From the NCBI GenBank assembly GCA_003118195.1, contig BEXV01000342.1, positions 131,820-195,819 on the forward strand: a stretch of 64,000 bases of DNA. The letters are read 5' to 3'. The position numbers and the translations under genes are program-made. The number at the start of each line of letters is the position of its first letter. Position 1 is the stretch's first letter. Below, one piece after another: positions 36,883 to 46,799 of the stretch. The notes below the pieces were generated by a model that saw only the letters and a program-made list of their open reading frames with translations, had not been told where the DNA came from and made no database searches. Source of the stretch: Hemicentrotus pulcherrimus (taxonomy: Eukaryota > Echinodermata > Echinoidea > Camarodonta > Strongylocentrotidae).

Positions 36883-38913
36883 TCAGTGGGGATCGCTATA
36901 AATCTGACTCATGCTTAGATGCGAGGCGGTCCTGTAGAAGTCGTCACCAGGAACCCTTGGATCGTCATAATCCGATTCCAAAGCAACAGTTCTCTTGGTT
37001 TTTCGACTCAAATCGGGTTTGGCGTAGAGCTCGTCAATATTTCTTGTCGGACCTGACCTGTTTGCCATCGAATCGTGCCCTCGATCCTTTCGTTCTTCCG
37101 ATAATGCACACTGTCTCTTATCCCTAATGACATTGTACGGAGCTGAATGATCTCTTTGTCCATCACACGACGATTGAAAGGTCACTGAGGATTCTATACC
37201 GGTGTTGGAAGGAGTGTCTTTGACATCATTCAAAGAACAATATGTACTGTCTTGGAACGGTGCACCTGGGACGACTACAGTAGGTGGTGCGCCTCCAATT
37301 TGAATGCTATCTGCAATACCTGTAGAACAGCGCTCTGTCTTGTGTAGACGCTGGTCTAAATTCCAATTCTTCACCTCATTATGCTCATGATTGTCTCTAA
37401 TATGAGCAATGGATCTGTTGTCCATTTGTCCAATTTCTCCTTGAACGTAGCTGTGAGGTCCATGTTGACTTTCCTGACACGCATGTATAATAGCATTACC
37501 CGTTCCATGCTGCTCCTCAACTATGGTGTCACGTGGTACGTCTCTCCTGGGTTGAGACCGTGCAGAGAAAATATTGATCAGTTCAAGAGATTCCGTAGCG
37601 TCATCACCGGCCGCTGGGCTGGAATTGATTTCAACATTGAGTTTTTGCTTCATGCGACGCCGGTAAAAACCTCGAATATTGATGAAGCACATACGAATTG
37701 TCAACGAAAATGCTATTACTGATACTATGGTCAAAGGAATGATCAGTGAAGTTGACTTATTTGAATCTGTTGGCGTCATATAACTCGTATTGACCTGAGT
37801 TGGGTGTGTTTCTTCCGAAATCATTAACAAGGAAGTATTTCTTGAAACATTCACACTGATAGTTTGACATTGCTCGCCATCTGTTGAGTTGCTTGAAGGA
37901 TTTTTAACTGAAACCGATGCCGTATAAAAACCGCATTTTCCCACATCCAAACTTCCCATGCTATAGAGTAGCATTGAGTTTGATCTCTTGTTCTCTTCCC
38001 CGCAGAGAAAAAGAATGCATTCGGGACCAGTTATCGACATGTCTTCCGTAAAATTGATAGGTATAATATCATCATCAACTTTGTTGCACCATGTAAAGGA
38101 AATGTTTTGTTTTTCTGTGCAACATTTAAAAGTTACATTCTCGGTTTTGTCATTTTGAATCGTGTGATGCTTTAAAGACGGGAACTTGCAATTTTTTTCC
38201 AAATTTCGTTTGTGATTCAAAATAACACATTTATCTGGAAGTTTTCTTTCATCAAATATGTCTTCGGGATCAACATCAACGCTGAATTTGTTGGTGAGAT
38301 TGAATCGACCGTCAACGTTTATTTTTAGATTCTCATGGGCAAAAATTATACGATTTCTCGCGTCTACAAGTTGTGCTTGCTCCCCTTCTATCACCTGTAC
38401 CCATTGACAAGTCATTTGTATTTTGTTCCTTTCCTTGTCGAACATAGCCAAACAATTGGGCTCTATAGATTCAACGGTCAAATTCAGTATCAAAACTGTA
38501 CATAGGGTCCGTGCACCATCATATACCGAGATGACATGTTTCCCCATATCATTACCCTCGACGTAAGAAATGAATAGAGTGAATGTGCCATTAGTATCCT
38601 CAAACAAATCATAACGTGTGACATCAAAAGAAACATTTCCTCCAGTGAACTCCAAAGTGCAATTGTGTCGCTTTTCCCACCTTGACTCTCCCTTGATCCA
38701 CACCAGTGAATGAGTACTTTGTATTGTAGTCTGGAGATAGGGTAACATCAGCGAAAAATTTCGTCCGTTCAACACGTGAAGTGATTTCTCCGGGCCCAGT
38801 TGTCCATTACAACCCCATCTAATAAACTCACAAAATGAGGATTGGTAAAAAGATTGCAGAAGAAGAAAAAACCATAGGGTCTTTCTGAAGTCGGGGAAGA
38901 CAGTCCTAGACAT
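36883..38913 (-). CDS. IgTR-4: type-A Ig-like receptor, frame-shifted only at the extreme C-terminus
   Basis: 676 codons in one exon. Signal peptide 1 to about 29; Ig-1 about 30-145 (HNCTLEF, NDMGKHVISVY); Ig-2 about 150-236 (MTCQWVQV to KCVILNHKR); Ig-3 about 240-350 (CKFPSLKHHTIQN, VTFKCC, LFLCGEE); Ser/Thr stalk; membrane segment about 388-410 followed by FYRRRMK. Tail motifs: STYCSL with Y558, PYNVI with Y593, LYAKP with Y630, SDYDDP with Y649, DDFYRT with Y660. After QIYS an 11-base deletion relative to IgTR-3 shifts the frame and ends the protein at DPH; the lost ILYIN motif is still readable in the next frame at 36836-36878. Ligand and signalling partners are unknown; an immune or self-recognition receptor is inferred from architecture and clustering. 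Confidence 0.9.
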   Translation of the reverse strand: MSRTVFPDFRKTLWFFLLLQSFYQSSFCEFIRWGCNGQLGPEKSLHVLNGRNFSLMLPYLQTTIQSTHSLVWIKGESRWEKRHNCTLEFTGGNVSFDVTRYDLFEDTNGTFTLFISYVEGNDMGKHVISVYDGARTLCTVLILNLTVESIEPNCLAMFDKERNKIQMTCQWVQVIEGEQAQLVDARNRIIFAHENLKINVDGRFNLTNKFSVDVDPEDIFDERKLPDKCVILNHKRNLEKNCKFPSLKHHTIQNDKTENVTFKCCTEKQNISFTWCNKVDDDIIPINFTEDMSITGPECILFLCGEENKRSNSMLLYSMGSLDVGKCGFYTASVSVKNPSSNSTDGEQCQTISVNVSRNTSLLMISEETHPTQVNTSYMTPTDSNKSTSLIIPLTIVSVIAFSLTIRMCFINIRGFYRRRMKQKLNVEINSSPAAGDDATESLELINIFSARSQPRRDVPRDTIVEEQHGTGNAIIHACQESQHGPHSYVQGEIGQMDNRSIAHIRDNHEHNEVKNWNLDQRLHKTERCSTGIADSIQIGGAPPTVVVPGAPFQDSTYCSLNDVKDTPSNTGIESSVTFQSSCDGQRDHSAPYNVIRDKRQCALSEERKDRGHDSMANRSGPTRNIDELYAKPDLSRKTKRTVALESDYDDPRVPGDDFYRTASHLSMSQIYSDPH

Positions 38914-39054
38914 AACGAAATTATTGTAAACGATGCAATCGCAAAAAAATCTGATGGTTAATGATCAGCAGTTAGCAGGCATTAAAGCAATAGAGAGAAC
39001 AAGCTAGTGTAGAAGGAATAATGAAATCCTAGTGCTACGTGCTTTTCAGCTACA

Positions 39055-39079
39055 TTTGTTTATATTCCGACTGGCGTCA
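39055..39079 (-). promoter_or_regulatory. Promoter of IgTR-4: TATA box with TGACGCCA element
   Basis: TGACGCCA (39079-39072) and ATATAAACAAA (39065-39055), about 145 bases before the ATG. Predicted leader is roughly 110-120 bases. Spacing is identical in all three type-A genes. Confidence 0.65.
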
Positions 39080-39540
39080 TGTCGAAATGCCTCATAAAAA
39101 GCTATTTCCATTCCATCAAAAATCTTTGTGAAATATGAAGAAGCGAGAGTGATTAATTACAGCATTTTGATTGGCTGTACCAACGCAATCACAAGCGATA
39201 AATTATTGTTGCAACCCAGTATATATTGAAACGCATTATGTGAAGGCGGGGTCTCATTAATAATGTATCTTCCTTTAGTTATGATCATTAAATGTCTTGA
39301 GTTTTTCCTATTATTACATCTCACTGATTTAACCACTTATCCATCATACCCAATTTGAAAGTACGGAATCGGTTTCCTAAAGCGTAAATTGTTAGTCTAA
39401 ATTCAGACAGTATCTCTTTCAATGATAATCAACAAAATCGAACAGAAACAAAGATTAATCATTTATCTCGATTGATAATTAATCAGTACTTGTTATAAGT
39501 ACCCTCCTATGCTGAAACCAAAACGTCAGATATCTATAAT

Positions 39541-40919
39541 CAACTATCTTTTATCTATGAAAATGAAAATATTTAATCGAATGCAATCTTTTATATTCAG
39601 CTTGTTTTACATGTTTAACCATCAAACAATTTCTTACCAAATCATTCTGATAATTTTATCATTTCCGTACGGATAAATAGTAAGGCATTTAAGACAAAAA
39701 CAAATCGTATGAAAAATATTTATTTTGCTCGGACATGGAATTCGCTAAAATTAGGATCAATTATATGCCAGGGTATAATTTTCACTACACATGATACAGA
39801 GACCAAGAAAATTGTATTTGTATTCCCCCTTCATCTTATAAAATGAACATGCATGGAATATATGTCTAGGTATTACTAGTAGATGTAATACAAAAGTATG
39901 AATAAAGGGAATAGATACAGGATACGATATCATAATTTTAATATTACAAAGCATAAACTATGATCATATAAATATCTGACATTGTCAGATGAACGAAAGT
40001 TTTTAGATTGAATTCGTTAAAGACTTTCGAGTTTTTTTTAAATCACGAACGATTCCCACACTGACCACATTATTACAAAGCGACGTATATATATATATAT
40101 AATATAATTTTTCCCTATCTTTTGAACTCCTGGAGGATTCTCAAGTGGAACCTACTAAGATTCTTGACGGAAGTAACACCCGACAGTTAATGCACTATAC
40201 AGAACTAATAAGAAAGTGTACATTCATTTTCGCCGTCATCCTGATAGAATGAATAAAAACAAAGAAATAGTTAATTAATGTCAAGTTCGCCCCAAATCCA
40301 GGCACCAAGATACAAAAGTATTTGCCCTCATTGTTATCTATACTATTTTCACGAAATAGTTTAAAGGTTTAAAGGCCAAACAATTAATAGTTAAATTCTA
40401 ACGGCATTTTAAAGATATTACCAATTTAGAAATTCCCTCAAAACAAAAGGGCTTGAAAACTTTTGAAATTCACAATGGTGGCTTTACACTGTTGATCTTC
40501 TCTTGAATTGTTAAAATGTCTTGTGTCTGCAACACGTACCAACAATATTTAACTTTCGTATTGTGGGTGTTTCCGTAGATCAACAGTTTCAATATTATGG
40601 ATAATAACCATTGAAGGGTCTTACTCCGCATTGCAGAGGAAGAAGCAGAAGAAAAACATTTATCCACGTAGCCCTTCACTGTCATTGATTATCTCGGCTA
40701 CCAGAAAAAAAAATCACATAGTTTACAAAGCGTCTTCTACAGGGAATTCATGATTAAGATTGAGAATACTCGCACTGTTACCGTAGAAAGGACCAACGAG
40801 GATATTTGAGTCTACATCATTTTCTGCAACACGATTTGTTTGATTCGTTGCTATCCTCAGATTCCCCAGTCGTCATCCACAGGAGCTCTACCACCTTGGC
40901 CTTGCTGCTTGGTAACACC
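39541..40919. other. 3' flank of IgTR-5, possibly with a decayed tail end
   Basis: Mostly unrecognised AT-rich spacer. At about 40735-40875 the minus strand has another frame reading NRVAENDVDSNILVG, FYGNSAS, then stop, in a style like the distal tails of IgTR-3 and IgTR-6. It could be the former C-terminus of IgTR-5, separated by a frameshift. A short TA tract lies at 40087-40100. Confidence 0.35.
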
Positions 40920-42893
40920 TCAGGATGCTGCAGAGTGATGGATCTTCCTGGTCTTTCGGCTCATGTCAGGTTTGGCGTAAAGAACCTCCACGTCTACCAT
41001 CGGTTTGACCGATACATGAGTTAGTGTAACAGGTGATAGAAACCCTTCACTAATACTTGATGGACTCTTAGAATTCTTTTGGCCACTGAATCGGAGGGTC
41101 TGTTGCATGGGTGTCGATGGTGACGGCAGATCTTCCATCTCAGTTTTAGAGGTGGCGCCATCGACATCATCCAGAGAACTATACGTGATTTCCAGAGATG
41201 GCTCACTTCCAACGACTGTACTTGGAGCGTGTGTCTTGAGACTCACTTCGTCATTGTGAGTAGTTCCTCCCAAGTGTTCGTTGATGCGTCCAGACGTCCC
41301 AAGAAGTTCTGCAGAGGCAGAGTTAACATGGCTACAGTTGTTTGTGAGATGTGAAGTAGAGTTGCCCTCGTTCTTTACCATTGACTGAGAGGCAGGAAGG
41401 CTTGACTCACTGCGCCGACCGGAATGCAAGGAATCAAACTGCGGATCTTCAATAAGTGACCTGCCTACTGGTGGCTGATTTGATACAGCACCATGGGGTA
41501 GAGAAGCTTCATCGGGTTGAGTTGTAGGGGTAAAAATACTCTCCATTTCCATGGATTCCGTGTTATCGTCACCTACTGCAGTCAATAAACTTCCTCGAAG
41601 ACCCAAGGTCCTATATTTTTCTCGAAATATGCCATACAGTTTTGTAAAACAAATACCGATAATAAATCCAAGTGCCGTTGCTACTCCAAGCACTGGGACC
41701 CAAAGATTTGTTTTACCGTCGAATATATATTTCATTGAATATGTTCCTTGTGTTGTTGACAATTTTGTAAACGAAGTACTGGGCCTACTAGAAGTAGAAG
41801 TAGAAATCGTTGTTAAAGCTGATACGAAGACGGTCAGAGTGAGATTGTTGCATTCCAGATTATCTTGTGAATGTGCTTGCCATAGCTTATTGTTGCTAGC
41901 TGATTCCGCAAGAAACGAAACGTGGCTATACCGGTAGTCCAATAAATTTAATATGTCCATGCTATGTAGGATTACATTTGAGTTATCATCCTTTTCACCG
42001 TAAAGGAAGAATATATGATTAATGTTAGACAATGTATAATTTTGTGTAAATTCTAGAGGTAGCACTTCTCCATCAACACTGTACCACCACGTAGGGGATA
42101 TTGTCTCACTTGGGATGCAACGCTCAAATACGAACTGCTCGGTTTGTTTGTTCCGAATAGCGTGTTGCATCATGGATGGAAAATCACATGTCTTATTCAC
42201 ATTGAAGTGTCCATGAAAAACTAAGCATTTGAAGGGCAATTCATTTCCAGCCAGTAAATTTTCCATTGTCACATAAACGCTGAAGGTATTAGTTATTTCC
42301 TTGTAGATATTACCCAAATAATTCCTTCCAGTCTCCTCCCTTGATACTACACTTTCTCTAGATACAATCTCTGCGTAGTCTCCTTTATCAACCTGGATCC
42401 ATCGACAAGACAACTCTACCTTAACCGTTGTATGGTAAAGAAGAGCAATACACTTAGGGTCCGTGTTAAAAATTCTTAAGTTCAAATTGAACGCTGTACA
42501 AACTGATTGAAACCCGTCGTAAATGTTAATGATGTGAGTTCCTGAATCCTTTTCTTGTGCGAATTTTATAGACATTACAAACGTGTTGTCTTCGAACCCT
42601 TCAACCAACGTATGAAGTTCGTTACTCACATTGCTTATGAAGCCATGACTGGAACTGTGGTATATTCCAATTAAAACATTTCGATCGGTTGTCCACCGAA
42701 GATCTTGCGTTTTTAGCAATGACTGTGCGACACGAAATGTAACGGAAACGCTTTGTTCGTTTATTCCGTAGAAATTTTGATATTGGTAATTCACACAAAC
42801 CTCCGTAGAAACAGGCTGCTGGCAGAAATCTTGCAGAATGAAAAGAAGTAGAAATGGTTTCATGGTTAGAATAAAGTCCTTTTTAGACAACAT
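40920..42893 (-). CDS. IgTR-5: type-B Ig-like receptor with ITIM-like and YAKP motifs
   Basis: Intact single exon, 657 codons, ATG at 42893 (MLSKKDFILTM); the signal core is FLLLFILQDFCQQ. Three Ig-like domains: about 30-140 (KDSGTHIINIY), about 147-225 (LSCRWIQVDKGDY to FKCLVFHG), about 235-345 (CDFPSMMQHAI, TWWYSVDGE, FFLYGEK). A Ser/Thr-rich, probably O-glycosylated stalk (about 360-385) leads to a membrane segment at about 397-419. The tail shares GDDNTESMEME with type A (GDDATESLEL). Y571 in LEITYSSLDDV fits the ITIM consensus exactly (I-x-Y-x-x-L), and Y639 lies in LYAKPDMSRKT. The protein ends 18 residues after that tyrosine, lacking YDDP and YxN motifs. Its paralogue is psi-B. Confidence 0.9.
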   Translation of the reverse strand: MLSKKDFILTMKPFLLLFILQDFCQQPVSTEVCVNYQYQNFYGINEQSVSVTFRVAQSLLKTQDLRWTTDRNVLIGIYHSSSHGFISNVSNELHTLVEGFEDNTFVMSIKFAQEKDSGTHIINIYDGFQSVCTAFNLNLRIFNTDPKCIALLYHTTVKVELSCRWIQVDKGDYAEIVSRESVVSREETGRNYLGNIYKEITNTFSVYVTMENLLAGNELPFKCLVFHGHFNVNKTCDFPSMMQHAIRNKQTEQFVFERCIPSETISPTWWYSVDGEVLPLEFTQNYTLSNINHIFFLYGEKDDNSNVILHSMDILNLLDYRYSHVSFLAESASNNKLWQAHSQDNLECNNLTLTVFVSALTTISTSTSSRPSTSFTKLSTTQGTYSMKYIFDGKTNLWVPVLGVATALGFIIGICFTKLYGIFREKYRTLGLRGSLLTAVGDDNTESMEMESIFTPTTQPDEASLPHGAVSNQPPVGRSLIEDPQFDSLHSGRRSESSLPASQSMVKNEGNSTSHLTNNCSHVNSASAELLGTSGRINEHLGGTTHNDEVSLKTHAPSTVVGSEPSLEITYSSLDDVDGATSKTEMEDLPSPSTPMQQTLRFSGQKNSKSPSSISEGFLSPVTLTHVSVKPMVDVEVLYAKPDMSRKTRKIHHSAAS

Positions 42894-43540
42894 GCTTGAT
42901 GTTTAGGCTTGCAAACTTGCAAAGGCAACTCAGATGTAAAATCACACCAACTCACGACAATCCTGAAAGTGTAGAACAGAGATACTCGACACGAAGACGT
43001 CTATATATTATGTGCTGGAAGTTACCTTAAGAGCTTGGAACTGTTTACACCAGCCTACAACACATCGTCCAATCACAGCTTGGCAATTGTCTGCTCTTAT
43101 GCTAAGGTCGTGAAGAAAAGCCAATTCAGGTCTTTTCATATCATAAAATCATTTGTCTTACTTTCTTTTTTCATATTATATATAGAAAAAGAATAACTAT
43201 GGTTTCAGTTGTAACGCTGTTGAGGAAATGTGTCAGATTTTGATCTTTAATGGGCAATTAGGCCAAATTATAAGTTAATTAACCAGCCAGTCACAAGTTA
43301 CGAATTTCTTTTATTATATAAATATCATTGAAAGATCATATGCTTGAGGCGTGAAGGCTAACAAACAAATCAATTAGGTTTTGAAATGACCCAGCGTCTT
43401 GATTTCGTTTTTACAAAATGAATTAAATAAGTTTAGCTTCAGTGGCAATACTCTTTACATGTCGGGTTTAGATCTTTCATGGCTATCATTTCGATTACAG
43501 TTATGTGGCTTTCATATTTCTGTACCTCGTACGGGATATG
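42894..43540. other. 5' flank of IgTR-5
   Basis: Near 43000-43015 the minus strand has TAATATATAGACGTC, a possible TATA box next to a GACGTC core; psi-B keeps GACGTC at about 30394-30399. Further upstream (43340-43500) the sequence parallels the psi-B flank at 30540-30700. No other gene seen. Confidence 0.45.
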
Positions 43541-43638
43541 CTCGCTATTCATAAGGACAGGTATTTATAAATGCTATTCATTTAGTCCCGCGTTATGGAT
43601 GGCGGTCCTTATGAATGGCGGTCCTTATGAATAGCGAG
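43541..43638. mobile_element. Small inverted-repeat element, copy 1
   Basis: Ends are CTCGCTATTCATAAG and its reverse complement CTTATGAATAGCGAG, enclosing about 70 bp with GTCCCGCGTTATGGATGGCG. The interior also repeats TCCTTATGAATGGCGG. No coding capacity. Confidence 0.75.
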
Positions 43639-43673
43639 GTAGATTGTGTCTGGTTTGCTTGTTATTTGTTAGA

Positions 43674-43759
43674 CTCGCTATTCATAAAATAGCGCTATTT
43701 ATGTTGCCCCGCGTTATGGATAGCGATCCTAATGAATCATTATCCTTATGAATAGCGAG
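43674..43759. mobile_element. Small inverted-repeat element, copy 2
   Basis: Same ends (CTCGCTATTCATAA and TTATGAATAGCGAG) and a similar interior (CCCGCGTTATGGATAGCG) as the copy 35 bases to its left, in the same orientation. The pair suggests tandem amplification of a MITE or satellite-like unit. Confidence 0.75.
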
Positions 43760-44493
43760 CTTTACCGCTTTCTATCGCGTATTTTCGCTTAAATACACTA
43801 GTAATCAATTTATTAATTGAGTTCTAGATTGAGTGGATCACTCTTGATATCTCACTTTAGTTTTGTTTTGTTTTTAAATTCGTGTAAAAACCCTATAAAG
43901 ATTGTGAAAATCGTTTTATAAGAACACGGCTGGATTGTGCTACTACTTGTAGGGATCAATTTAATCGACCTTTCTTCCTTGATCTCCACCCAAGCCCGAC
44001 AATGACCCAAACCGACCGACTCCTGACCATTAGGTGGCGTTTTGTAATTCTCTGTTTCATCTGCTATTGGTGTAGTATCTGTCTTGACAGTGTGACTGAG
44101 ATATTAGACACACCCCTTATTCATATTATCTGTCAATCATTTTATACATGTAAAACATAATTTTACAACTTACATGATCGACCTTTCAAATGATGTTGAA
44201 ATGTGATCAATGATCAATTTATTTATCATCATTCATTTTCAGTTTCATTTATTTCCACAGATTCATAAACAGACATTATAAACTACAATTATATATTAAA
44301 GCATTAAAACGAAAGATGAATCCGCAGAGGGGTGATAAAAAACCACGGAGGTTTATCGGGAATCATCCCATGCTTAAAAGTACAAAATTAAAATACAATA
44401 ATAATATTGAAAAAGGAACACATACAAATTATATAGGTCTATATGTAAATATTATAAGCTAATCTAAATGTGGGGTGCGTAGAAGCGGGGTGG
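43760..44493. other. Continuation of type-B 5' flank
   Basis: GTGTGACTGAGATATTAGAC near 44090 matches the psi-B flank near 31480. Beyond about 44160 no feature is recognised up to the LINE. Confidence 0.45.
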
Positions 44494-46262
44494 AGGTATA
44501 ATAATAATAATACATAGAATTTGTATAGCGCACTTTCCATCTTAATTAGATGCTCAAGGCGCTTCAGAGCAAATTAAAAAATTTACAAATTTAAACTTTA
44601 CAGGTAAATATGGTTGTCTAACAAAAAGCACCACTTACAGATATACACAATTATATGTTTATCTGTCAAAAAGCATCATTATACAGGTGTGTCTTCAGGT
44701 TGCCCTTGAAAGAGGTTACTGATGTCTGGGTTTTCAAACTCTGTGGAAGAGAATTCCACAGGGTCGGCCCTGCATGAGCAAAGGCCCGTTCCCCCCATGA
44801 TTTCCTTGAAACCGGAACTTGCAAAAGACCAGAATTTGAGGATCTTAAGGTTCGTGAGGGTTGGTAGTTGTGAATCAAAGATTTGTTGTAACTGGGGGAA
44901 GTTCCATTGACAATATGAAAGACCAAAAGAAGTATTTTAAAGACAAGGCGTTCTTTCAGGGGCAACCAGTGAAGACTTTTCAAAACAGGGGTGATGTGGC
45001 TGCGCTTGCCGGATAAAGTTACAATGCGCGCAGCTGCATTTTGTAACTTCTGCAGTTTCCCAATTTGAGAGTCTGCTAAGTTGTATAGGAGACCATTACC
45101 AAAATCCAGCCGCGAAGAAATAAGTGAATGCACCAGTTTCTCTGTAGCAGAGCGAGTGAGATATTTTCTTATAAATCCTATGTTGCGCAATTGATAGCGA
45201 ACTGAACTGCAAATGCTTGTAATCTGTTTGGACATGGACATATGGGAGTCAAAAATAACACCAAGATTGCGACATGATTTTGACAAGGGAATGTTATTGC
45301 CTGAGATGGAAATAGAATCAATGTCTAATTTGCTAAGTTGAGATTTCGAGCCAAAAAGCAAAAACTCACATTTACTTTGGTTCAAAAGTAATGAGTTTGA
45401 CTTCAACCAAGTGTCAATGTCCATTATGCACCTTTCCAGATTACGAATAGCTTGTGTGGCACTAGTTTGATTAGGTGAAAAGGAAACATAAATCTGAATA
45501 TCGTCTGCATATAAATGATAGTGGACGGAGTGACGTTCGAAAATATCTTGGAGCCCTGTTAAATAAATAGAGAACAAAGTTGGCCCTCCAACAGAGCCCT
45601 GCGGGACACCGCAGACCAATGGCCGAGATGAGGAGGTAACTCCATTTAGAATGACTGACTGTGAATGGAAGGAAAGATAAGATTTCAGCCATTGTAGAGC
45701 CTTGCCCTGAACACCTAAACTAGTCAGAGTATTTATGAGTAAAGTGTGGTCTACGGTATCGAATGCGGCCGATAGATCGAGGAGTACCATTGCTGTGACT
45801 AATCCACTGTCCATTTTCTGTAAAATAAAACTAGAAACATTAGTGAGGAGTGTCTCAACACTGTGATGAGGTCGGTAGGCAGACTGAAACCGGTCAAGTA
45901 AATCATGTTCTAACAAATAGTCTGTAAGTCTTGAAAAGACAACCCTCTCTAGAATCTTAAGCAGAAAAGGAAGATTACTAACGGGACGGTAATTTTTCAA
46001 TGATTCACAATCCAGAGATGGTTTTTTCAACAAAGGACGAATAAGAGCCAATTTCAAAGCTGATGGGACAGTGGCTTCATCTATGCTTCTATTAATTATC
46101 TCAGAAATAATTGGAGCAAAAGTAAGCGCACAATCCTTTAAAAGATTTGTAGGAATAGGATCTAAAGGACAAGATTTTGGAGGCAGTTTACGAAGAAGTT
46201 GAAGGATCTCATCCGTAGAGGTAGGCTGAAAAGCATCCAACGTGGAATACAATGCATAAAGG
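44494..46262 (-). mobile_element. 5'-truncated LINE (CR1/L2-like) with intact RT reading frame
   Basis: The minus-strand frame 46252-44666 runs 528 codons without a stop. It shows KNYRPVSNLPFLLKILE, the palm motif LDLSAAFDTVDH, GVPQGSV, and the catalytic HLYADDIQIY, then the C-terminal LWNSLPQSLK and FKGNLKTHLYNDAF. The endonuclease is absent, so the copy was truncated at its 5' end during insertion near 46260. The 3' UTR ends in a (TTA)n-like tail (ATAATAATAATA on plus, about 44498-44512). An uninterrupted frame suggests recent arrival. The reverse transcriptase would copy LINE RNA at a nicked target, but this copy alone cannot transpose. Confidence 0.9.
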
Positions 46263-46799
46263 GAATAAATGATATCAAAAGAAAGAGAAAAATAGTGAGA
46301 AACACCATAGACCTACATACTAAGTTTAAAGTGACTCGGTAACTTGGTGAAAGTTGATGACAAAATTGCTTAATTTTTGTATAAAATGTTACTTATTATA
46401 TTGTTTCTACTGTACTAACCCTCTGACATGCAAAACATCCTGAAACACTCTCAAACCACGAAGATATCTATCGTTTTCTTTGAAGGCGACACTGTGCAAC
46501 ACCCTCTAACAGTGATTGACAGTACATTCTCCAAACCATTTTTGAACTTTCTCAACTGCTTTTCCATGAAAAAAAATACATAAACAGGCTATTAAGAATC
46601 TGTCAACACTTAAATGTCTGAAATGGTTTGTAGAGCAAATTTATTTCTTTGTGACGATTTACATTCACCTAAAATGTAATTAAATTGTACTAACATAGTT
46701 GGGAGAACTAAGGGATCGATCGGTTTTTTATAACAAATTATCTTTAAATATGGAAAAATAAATTTATATATCGTTCTATGTTACTTGATAATACTAAAA
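46263..46799. other. Spacer between two LINE copies
   Basis: No gene or repeat recognised. It probably includes upstream decayed RT sequence of the neighbouring plus-strand LINE remnant. Confidence 0.3.

Larger units (their letters stand above)
35241..39540 (-). repeat. Segmental duplication unit C (contains IgTR-4)
   Basis: Begins with GGCGTGTGATTG as unit B does near 31712, continues with the shared 3' flank, one receptor gene and a 5' flank that matches unit A to about 39537. It abuts unit B without spacer. Confidence 0.85.
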
